Positions 20,555-26,232 of a stretch of 26,232 nucleotides of DNA are shown one piece after another. Each line of letters starts with the position of its first letter. The first letter of the stretch is position 1. The translations under genes and the position numbers were made by a program. Origin of the DNA: Planctomycetaceae bacterium (GTDB lineage: Bacteria; Planctomycetota; UBA1135; GCA-002686595); the NCBI GenBank assembly GCA_013360535.1, contig JABWBL010000002.1, positions 1-26,232 on the forward strand, read 5' to 3'. The notes under the pieces were generated by a model. The model saw nothing but the letters and a program-made list of their open reading frames with translations, ran no database searches and was not told the origin of the DNA.

Positions 20555-23284
20555 TCACTTCGTCGCTGCGAGCACCCGCGAGAGCACTGCACCGGAGAGC
20601 GCGATCACGCGGCCGGCGTCCTTGGGGCTCTGGTAGGAGGGTGCGCCGATGACGAGGTCGGCGAGCTTGTCGCCGTCGAGGTTGGCCAGCGCGAGGGCGC
20701 GGCCGAATTGCGGCAGGAAGCGCTCGGGGGAGTCGTAGGGAGAGCCGCGCCAGTCCCACTCTTCGTCCTCCCGGACATCGATCGGATCGTGGCCGTCGTC
20801 GACGAGCAGCGCACGGCAGCGGCCGGACATGAGGTCGAGCACGAGAACGGAAGGTCTGCGCAAGTGAGCGCCATCCCAGGTGCCGGGTGCGCCGACCACG
20901 AGCTCGGGGGCACCGTCGCCATCGAGGTCGCCGAGCGCGAGGCTCGCTCCGAAACCCGAGTGGGCCCACGGTCCGCGCAGCGTGACGAGCGGCGCGCGCT
21001 CCTTCGAGCCGAGCACGTACACGCATCCGTGTCGGTCGTCGCCTTGCAGGGGAGCGCCGACCACGAGCTCACCGCGACCGTCGCCGTCGAGATCGGGTGC
21101 CCACAGGATCGTCTGGCCGAACGCGCCGACCGGGAATGCGCTCGCGAAGGTCTCGATGCGTTTCCAGTTCGCGCCGGAGAACACGTGCACCGCACCTGCG
21201 AGCGTGCCGACCGCGCTCGATCGCGGCGCACCGACCGCGAGATCCCCGACGCCATCACCATCGAAGTCCCCACCCCAGGCCAGCGTGCGCCCGAACGCGT
21301 CCGCCGCCGACGCATCGCCGTAGAGCGTGATGAGCGTCGTGCTGGTGCCAGAACCGAGCGAGACGAGGGTGACTTCGTTCCGCAACGGCGGCACTCGCAT
21401 CTCCAGTGAGGCAAGGGTCGCCACGGACGGCATGCCGACGGCAAGCTCCGGCTGCCCATCGCCGTTGATGTCGCCGATCGTCTCGATGGCGGCGCCGTAA
21501 TCGTAGGCGTCGGTCGGGTGCTTCAACTCGAAGTAGCGATCCTTCCGTTCCAGCACATCAAGATGCACTCGCACTCGCCCCAGGCTCTCGCAGAAGCGAT
21601 AGGTGCGCTCCGTGACGCCGAGTGCGAGCTCGGGCACATCATCTCCGTCGAGGTCACCGATGCGGGCGATGTCCGTGGCGCGCGCGCCATCGAGGGCCTG
21701 CAGGCTTCTGCCATCGCGGGAGTACACATGCGAGATCCAATCCCGTGTGACGCTCGAGATGCCGGCAATCCAGAGCTCATCGAAGCCGTCGCCATCGAGG
21801 TCTCCGAGGGACTCGATCCGTGAGCCCCAAGCGGAGTCGGTGCACGTGAAGACTCGGGCGTTGTCGTCGAGTTTGTCTCCGCGGCTGTCGACGAAGAGCG
21901 ACGGAAGCGAATCGACCTGGATGGGTTCCGGCAACGCGGGCTCGTCCAACGCCTTCCAAGGAAGCGTGGTTCGAGGCTTCGGTACCTCCGTCGCGCTCTC
22001 CGCCCCTCCGACGAGTTGACCACCCGGCAACAGGCAAATGCGGGCGCGCAGCGACTTCTGTCCGGCACTGCCGACGCCGAACCAAAGATCCTCCTTGCCG
22101 TCGCCATCGCGGTCGCCGGCCGCAGCGAAACTGAGGCGATTCCCGAGCGCCGTGCCATGTTCATCCGAGCGAAAACGCGTGGTGCCTGCGCCCGCATCGC
22201 CCGGTGTCTCATCGTCGATGCTCTGGATCTCATGGAGCATCACTCCAGTCGCACCGGACAGGACGCGGAAGCCTGGCCGAATCCGCGCATCCGCAGGCAC
22301 GAACGCGACAAGCACTTCACGTCTGGCGTCACCGTCGAGGTCGCCGAGCGTGCCGAGGGTGAGCCCGTGCTCGTTCTCGCACGCGGGCAGTTCGTGGCTC
22401 CAGAGCGGCTCCCATCCATCCTGCCGTAGCGCCACCACGCGGCCCGGTCGTTCCGACTCCACTCCCAAGGCGCCGACGAGCAGCTCGTCCGTTCCATCGC
22501 CGTCGAGGTCCGCCGCCGTGAGCCGGGCGCCGAACTGCCCACGCGACGTCGGGCCGGGAATCGTGTCGAGTTTCTCTCCGAGTTTCGGAGCAAACAGCAC
22601 GACTGCACCAGCGCCTTCATTCGCCAGTGGAGAACCCACCGCAAGCAACGGCTGTGGATTGCCGCGCCACTTCACGGCCGCCACCGCGCATCCGAACCTC
22701 GGCGTCGATGAACTTGCGCTGGCGATCGGCGCGCCGGTTCGCGCGGAGACCACGAGCACGTGTGGGCTCGGCGCGTTCGGCGCACCGACGAGCACATCCT
22801 CCGCGCCATCGCCGTCGACATCACCGAGCGCAGCGAGGCTCGCGCCGAAGCCGTCACCGCCATCCTTTCCGCGCGCGCGCAGACGAGCGGAACCGTTCGT
22901 CAGCCCAGCGAACATCTCGAGCGCGCCACAAGCTCGGCCTTCGCGGCCGGCTCCCGGCGCACCAAGCACGTACTCCGTCGCACCGGAAGTGTCGCGGACT
23001 TGGACGAGCGCGGCGCCGGACTCATGTGCCGACCAGGAGTTCCCGTCGCCGAAGCGATCGTAGGCGACTGTCCACCCACCGAGGTTCTTGCCACTGGCAC
23101 CGGAACGAACGACGACGTTGTGCCAACCTTCCGGATCCGCAACCGCGATGTCGACCACGCCGTCGCCGTCGACGTCACCGAGCGCGTGCACGAGCCAGCA
23201 CGAACCGCCCCGGCCGTCGCGGGGCAGCTCGGCGATCGAAGTTTGCAGCAGCAGGGTCGTGACGAGGGCAGCGGGGACGCTCAT
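20555..23284 (-). CDS. Secreted FG-GAP (integrin-alpha-like) repeat protein (909 aa)
   Basis: A 909-residue exported protein. The start is the ATG at 23284; MSVPAALVTTLLLQTSIA is a short signal peptide, and the longer in-frame extension is Arg-rich and non-secretory. About twelve D-x-D-G-D-G loops occur, many followed by the integrin-type 'LVVGAP' strand: DVDGDGAEDVLVGAPN, DLDGDGTDELLVGALG, DFDGDGVGDLAVGAPRSS, DLDGDGRGELVVGAP, DLDGDGAPELVVGAPG and NLDGDKLADLVIGAP. The repeats start at once after the signal peptide (DVDGDGVVDIAVADPEG) and reach the C-terminus (GRVIALSGAVLSRVL), so the protein is essentially all propeller. The GAP-containing loops distinguish it from the neighbouring 718-residue protein. 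It is probably extracellular and Ca-binding, function unknown. It starts 56 bp after the 23341-24405 gene and may share its transcript. Confidence 0.87.
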   Translation of the reverse strand: MSVPAALVTTLLLQTSIAELPRDGRGGSCWLVHALGDVDGDGVVDIAVADPEGWHNVVVRSGASGKNLGGWTVAYDRFGDGNSWSAHESGAALVQVRDTSGATEYVLGAPGAGREGRACGALEMFAGLTNGSARLRARGKDGGDGFGASLAALGDVDGDGAEDVLVGAPNAPSPHVLVVSARTGAPIASASSSTPRFGCAVAAVKWRGNPQPLLAVGSPLANEGAGAVVLFAPKLGEKLDTIPGPTSRGQFGARLTAADLDGDGTDELLVGALGVESERPGRVVALRQDGWEPLWSHELPACENEHGLTLGTLGDLDGDARREVLVAFVPADARIRPGFRVLSGATGVMLHEIQSIDDETPGDAGAGTTRFRSDEHGTALGNRLSFAAAGDRDGDGKEDLWFGVGSAGQKSLRARICLLPGGQLVGGAESATEVPKPRTTLPWKALDEPALPEPIQVDSLPSLFVDSRGDKLDDNARVFTCTDSAWGSRIESLGDLDGDGFDELWIAGISSVTRDWISHVYSRDGRSLQALDGARATDIARIGDLDGDDVPELALGVTERTYRFCESLGRVRVHLDVLERKDRYFELKHPTDAYDYGAAIETIGDINGDGQPELAVGMPSVATLASLEMRVPPLRNEVTLVSLGSGTSTTLITLYGDASAADAFGRTLAWGGDFDGDGVGDLAVGAPRSSAVGTLAGAVHVFSGANWKRIETFASAFPVGAFGQTILWAPDLDGDGRGELVVGAPLQGDDRHGCVYVLGSKERAPLVTLRGPWAHSGFGASLALGDLDGDGAPELVVGAPGTWDGAHLRRPSVLVLDLMSGRCRALLVDDGHDPIDVREDEEWDWRGSPYDSPERFLPQFGRALALANLDGDKLADLVIGAPSYQSPKDAGRVIALSGAVLSRVLAATK

Positions 23285-23340
23285 GCGCCTTCGCCTGGGG
23301 GAAAGCGAAGGTACTCGACTTGTCCGAGTCCGTCGACGTC

Positions 23341-24405
23341 TCAGCGCGCGCGCAGCGAAAGCCAGAGGGAGCGCTGGGCGGCGTCGAGGGCCGGTGCGGG
23401 AGGCCGATACGGAGTGGGGAGCGCTCCGAGTTCCGCGGGGACTCGTGCGCGCGGCGTGTGCAGCGAGAGCTCGAACCAACCCGACGAGTCGCGCGCGAGG
23501 AAACGGCCGGGGGCGGCGCGGTGGGGCGCGTGGTGGAACAGGCTTGGCGTCGACTCGCAGCGGACGAACGAGCCGTCGAGCGGGTCGTAGAGGCCGTGCT
23601 GCGTGAAGGCTCCTTCGGGCGCGACCCAAACGACCCCGCTGGGAAGCTCGAAGCTCGAGAGGGTGCCGGAGGCGAGCTCGACCGCGAGCCCGAGTTCGGG
23701 GCCGAACTGCGCGCGGAGCAGCACGACGCCGGACCACAGGCCATCGATCGCGAGCGAGCCTTCCGTCGCCACCTTCAGCTCACGCGGCTCGCCACCCGTC
23801 ACCGCAATCCAGCGCAGCGTCGACGGCCCGTCGATCCACGCCAACCACTCCCCGTCGCTCTCGACGATGTCGGGGCGCGGTGGCGTCGCTCCGGCGAGGT
23901 GGCGGCGCTCGCCGGGACCGTCGGGGCCGAGCGGAGTGACGCTGAGTCCGTGCGAGGTGCGGTCCCAGTGCGCGATCCAGTTCGGGCGGAGCGCGGCGCA
24001 CTCGAGCTTCGAGTCCGAATGCAGGGTCCATTGCGGGGTCGGCTCGCCCGGCTTCGATCGCAGCACCTTGTGCCCCGGCCGCCAGCTCGCGACCACCGTT
24101 CCATCTTCGCCCACCGCGAGCCAACTCGGCGCACCCCAGCCCGAGTGGGCCGTGGCGTCGCTCGCGAGCTCCTCGAGCTCATCCGCCCGCTGCCGCACGA
24201 GTCGCCACGGCACGTCCGGCCTGTGCGCCATCGGCTCGAGCGTCCGCTCCGGAAACTCCTGCACCGCAACGGTCCAGTCTCCGCGAACGTCGATGCGCGT
24301 CGCGTGGTCGAACGCTCCGTCGGCCATGGCCTTCCTCGCGATCCACGTCGGGGCCTGCTCCTCTTGGGCGAGCGCGAGGACGAGCGTGGCGAGCAGCGTG
24401 CGCAT
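23341..24405 (-). CDS. Probable exported protein of unknown function (354 aa)
   Basis: I do not recognise the family. A short hydrophobic N-terminus (MRTLLATLVLALA followed by QEEQ) looks like a minimal signal peptide. The rest is rich in Trp and Gly with repeated beta-strand pieces such as PSWLAVGEDGTVVASW, DIVESDGEWLAWIDG and GVVLLRAQFG, which suggests a propeller-like beta fold. There is no catalytic motif, lipobox or anchor. The ATG at 24405 is the only reasonable start and has a weak AGG-type ribosome-binding site. It is the first gene of the minus-strand run that continues into the two FG-GAP genes (gaps 56 and 173 bp), so a role linked to those exported proteins is plausible. Confidence 0.7.
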   Translation of the reverse strand: MRTLLATLVLALAQEEQAPTWIARKAMADGAFDHATRIDVRGDWTVAVQEFPERTLEPMAHRPDVPWRLVRQRADELEELASDATAHSGWGAPSWLAVGEDGTVVASWRPGHKVLRSKPGEPTPQWTLHSDSKLECAALRPNWIAHWDRTSHGLSVTPLGPDGPGERRHLAGATPPRPDIVESDGEWLAWIDGPSTLRWIAVTGGEPRELKVATEGSLAIDGLWSGVVLLRAQFGPELGLAVELASGTLSSFELPSGVVWVAPEGAFTQHGLYDPLDGSFVRCESTPSLFHHAPHRAAPGRFLARDSSGWFELSLHTPRARVPAELGALPTPYRPPAPALDAAQRSLWLSLRAR

Positions 24406-24826
24406 GCCGACAACCTACCGCGGCACCTGGCGACCCAGCGGTCACCGGTTCGTCACCGACCTCGAAGGTCGTGACGGCGCCGGCGGCGGGCGCGGGACGC
24501 GCACACCACGTCGTCGAACCGCAGCCCCCCCCGACGTGACGGGCTGGCGCTCACTTGCAGGCTGGAGCGAGTCTTCCGGCGACGAACTTGGCGCGCTGTC
24601 GCGCTCGTTCGATTCGAGTCCGGGTGAAAGGGGGCTGCGATCCGCATTCGTGGCGCGGGAGCGGAGCGTGGCGCGGGCCGGGAATTGCTGGTGACTCGCC
24701 GTGAATACGAGCCTAGGCAGCAGGAAGGGCTCTCCGCTCGAGGGGACCCCGCCCGAGACCGCACGTCTGCTCCCCGACGTGCGGATCCGCGCAACGAAAC
24801 GTGCGGGAGCAACCGTGAGGAATTCC
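24406..24826. other. Intergenic region (421 bp) between divergent genes
   Basis: No gene is supported here; the open frames across it are Arg-rich and lack start signals. It should hold the divergent promoters of the genes starting at 24405 and 24827. A hairpin at 24452-24475 (GTCAC-C-GACCT-CGA-AGGTC-GTGAC, ten pairs with one bulged C) lies 47 bases upstream of the minus-strand gene, and an inverted/direct repeat cluster lies at 24759-24806. No clear -35/-10 pair was found. Confidence 0.5.
24759..24806. promoter_or_regulatory. Operator-like repeat cluster upstream of the right-edge secreted protein
   Basis: CCGCACGTC (24759-24767) and GACGTGCGG (24776-24784) are perfect 9-bp inverted arms around 8 bases. 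The half-site ACGTGCGG recurs at 24799-24806, exactly 22 bp from its copy at 24777-24784, about two helical turns. A second palindrome, GCGGATCCGC, occupies 24781-24790. The cluster ends 20 bp before the start codon at 24827, so it could be a regulator binding array or a leader hairpin. Confidence 0.4.
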
Positions 24827-26232
24827 ATGCTGCGTTCTGCCCCCATGGGCGCGATCGGCTTCGTCGCGCTGCTCTCGGCATCGTTGCCGGCCCAGGTCCA
24901 GCTCGACTGGCAGCAGGCTTACGCGACAGCGAGCCTGCCCGCGGTGGGCACCGTCGACCAAGTGGGGGTGCTCGCGATCGCGAGCAACGGCGATCTCGTC
25001 TGGTCGAGCCAGCACGGGTTCCTTGACCCGGTCACGCAGAACTGGCTGCAGCGGACGGAGATCCACCGCACCTCGACCTCCGGCGCCGCGCTGTGGACGA
25101 TCTCGCCCGCACCGAACTCGGACGTGATGTACTTCGGCGCCGAGATCGATGCGGTGGGGGACATCTACTTCTGGGGACGCGCGGGCGTTCTCTACAGCTA
25201 TCCCGACGTGCTCGTGACCAAGGTGTCGGGGAGCGGCACGCACCTGTGGACGCGCCAGATCGGCGGCGCGACCAACGACTACGACGTCGGCTTCGGCAGC
25301 CTCGACGCAGCCGGCAACTTCACGGTCGTCGGCATGCTCGACCTGTTCAGCACGCTCTTCGTGCGGACCTACGACCCGAACGGCAACGTGCTCGCGAACG
25401 GCATGCAGGGCTCGTTCGCATCGGGACTCGCCGCCATGCGCCGCGCGCGGCGCCTCCCCGCCGGCGACTTTGTCGCGCTCGGCGAGGGCTTCAACGGCGC
25501 AACGGTCGCGCGTATCTCGACCGCAGGCACGGCGACGTGGAGTCGGGAGCTGAGCCCGAGCTCGCCGGGATCGAGCGTCAACCTGTTCTCGCTCGACGTC
25601 GACGGCAGCGGCAGGATCGTCGCGGCAGGCGCGGACTTCGACTCGAGCGTTGGCTCGCGGACCTTGATGCGCGTGTTCGACTCCGCAGGCAACGTGCTGC
25701 TCGACTACTCGGGGCCCCTGTGCGACGGCGCGTCGAGCCAGTCCGGCCTGTTCGCGCCCGATGGCTCGATCTGGCTGCTCTCCAACGAGCGCGCCACGCC
25801 GGGTGCGTCCACCCAGCTGATCGTGCGGCGCTTCTCCGCGAGCCTCGCCGCAGGCCCGACGCTCTCGCTCCCGTACACGGGCCCGTACGCGCTCACGTTC
25901 AGTCCGATCGTCGGCGAGTCGAACCAGCTGTGGGCGATCGTCGGCGGCGACACGCTGATCGAGCTCTCGCCCGCGGCGACGCTCAATTGGAGCGTGCCGC
26001 TCCTGCCGCCGAGCTCGCCCGACAGCTTCAACAAGCTCGCGCTCGACTCGACGCGCCATTTCGTCGCCACCGGATTCCGCGACACGAGCACGCCCGCCAG
26101 CTACGAGACCGACGCGCTGCTCGCGCGCCTCGACGCGGGCGAGATGCCGCTCGGATACTGCGTCGGCATGCCGGGTGCACTCGGCTGCTCGCCGCGCCTC
26201 ACGTTCGAAGGCTCGCCGCGCGCGGGCGCCCC
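24827..26232 (+). CDS. Secreted beta-propeller-like protein with Cys domain, C-terminus beyond window
   Basis: 468 codons are present; the frame is open to the window end. The ATG at 24827 follows a GTGAGG ribosome-binding site by 6 bases. The signal peptide is MLRSAPMGAIGFVALLSASLPA with probable cleavage before QVQLDW. The body shows propeller-like pieces with D-x-x-G-x-hydrophobic strands: DAVGDIYFWG, TKVSGSGTHLWTRQIGG, DAAGNFTVVG, DVDGSGRIVAAG and APDGSIWLLS. The last visible residues, YCVGMPGALGCSPRLTFEG, match the start of the C-terminal domain of the 294-2054 protein (C-x-x-...-GC-x-P-x-L-T), so the missing part should be that ~130-residue domain. Both proteins share the mature N-terminal Q-x-x-LDW. 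It is probably extracellular; function unknown. Confidence 0.8.
   Translation, partial: MLRSAPMGAIGFVALLSASLPAQVQLDWQQAYATASLPAVGTVDQVGVLAIASNGDLVWSSQHGFLDPVTQNWLQRTEIHRTSTSGAALWTISPAPNSDVMYFGAEIDAVGDIYFWGRAGVLYSYPDVLVTKVSGSGTHLWTRQIGGATNDYDVGFGSLDAAGNFTVVGMLDLFSTLFVRTYDPNGNVLANGMQGSFASGLAAMRRARRLPAGDFVALGEGFNGATVARISTAGTATWSRELSPSSPGSSVNLFSLDVDGSGRIVAAGADFDSSVGSRTLMRVFDSAGNVLLDYSGPLCDGASSQSGLFAPDGSIWLLSNERATPGASTQLIVRRFSASLAAGPTLSLPYTGPYALTFSPIVGESNQLWAIVGGDTLIELSPAATLNWSVPLLPPSSPDSFNKLALDSTRHFVATGFRDTSTPASYETDALLARLDAGEMPLGYCVGMPGALGCSPRLTFEGSPRAGA

Noticed and set aside
18300..23250. Repetitive plus-strand DNA words such as CCGTCGCCATCGAGGTC, looking like dispersed repeats or a CRISPR-like array
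   Set aside because: They are the reverse complement of codons for the D-x-D-G-D-G loops of the FG-GAP proteins; spacing and sequence vary as in coding repeats.
24603..24619. T-arm-like sequence (GCTCG-TTCGATT-CGAGT) suggesting a tRNA
   Set aside because: No anticodon arm, D-arm or acceptor stem of correct spacing could be found around it, and no CCA.
24442..24881. Minus-strand open frames in the 421-bp intergenic region
   Set aside because: Arg/Ser/Pro-rich translations without ribosome-binding sites or motifs; one overlaps the start of the secreted protein at 24827.

Overview
The window is a high-GC, gene-dense bacterial segment, most likely from a planctomycete-like organism (moderate confidence). 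The main clue is the two large secreted proteins at its edges (294-2054 minus and 24827 to the end, plus). Both are signal-peptide beta-propeller-type proteins ending in a cysteine-bearing C-terminal domain of a kind I associate with deep-branching Planctomycetota. The window also holds two secreted FG-GAP proteins and a pair of membrane proteins of a type I recall from the Planctomycetes/Verrucomicrobia area. No sequence search was possible, so the taxonomy is inference.

Layout. 1-183 (minus): start of a Fur/PerR-family repressor gene that runs off the window, preceded by a Fur-box-like palindrome. 294-2054 (minus): secreted propeller protein. 2227-5211 (minus): large YfhO-like membrane protein, divergent from a GT-C-like membrane protein at 5362-6828 (plus). 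6977-16698 (plus): a tightly coupled eleven-gene operon for dearomatisation and ring cleavage of benzoyl-CoA. 16884-18212 (plus): two adjacent, apparently paralogous membrane proteins. 18225-24405 (minus): two FG-GAP proteins and one further exported protein. 24827-26232 (plus): secreted propeller protein, cut by the window end.

The centrepiece is the operon had - oah - GNAT1 - dch - bcrC - bcrB - bcrA - bcrD - SDR - GNAT2 - rrf2. BcrCBAD is an ATP-dependent class I, Bcr-type benzoyl-CoA reductase. It feeds cyclohexa-1,5-diene-1-carbonyl-CoA to Dch, then Had, then the ring hydrolase Oah (BamA), which yields 3-hydroxypimeloyl-CoA. The SDR is a plausible next beta-oxidation dehydrogenase. Most junctions are ATGA/GTGA overlaps or gaps under 20 bp, which implies one transcript and translational coupling. 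No benzoate-CoA ligase, ferredoxin or ferredoxin-reducing enzyme is visible, so these must lie elsewhere.

The most unusual part is the regulatory side. The operon carries two GNAT acetyltransferases that look like paralogues of each other, and its last gene is an Rrf2-family regulator. This recalls Rhodopseudomonas palustris BadL/BadM, where a GNAT acetylates aminobenzoates and the product relieves repression by an Rrf2 protein. Here the acetyltransferase appears doubled, in a Thauera-type (Had/Oah) pathway.
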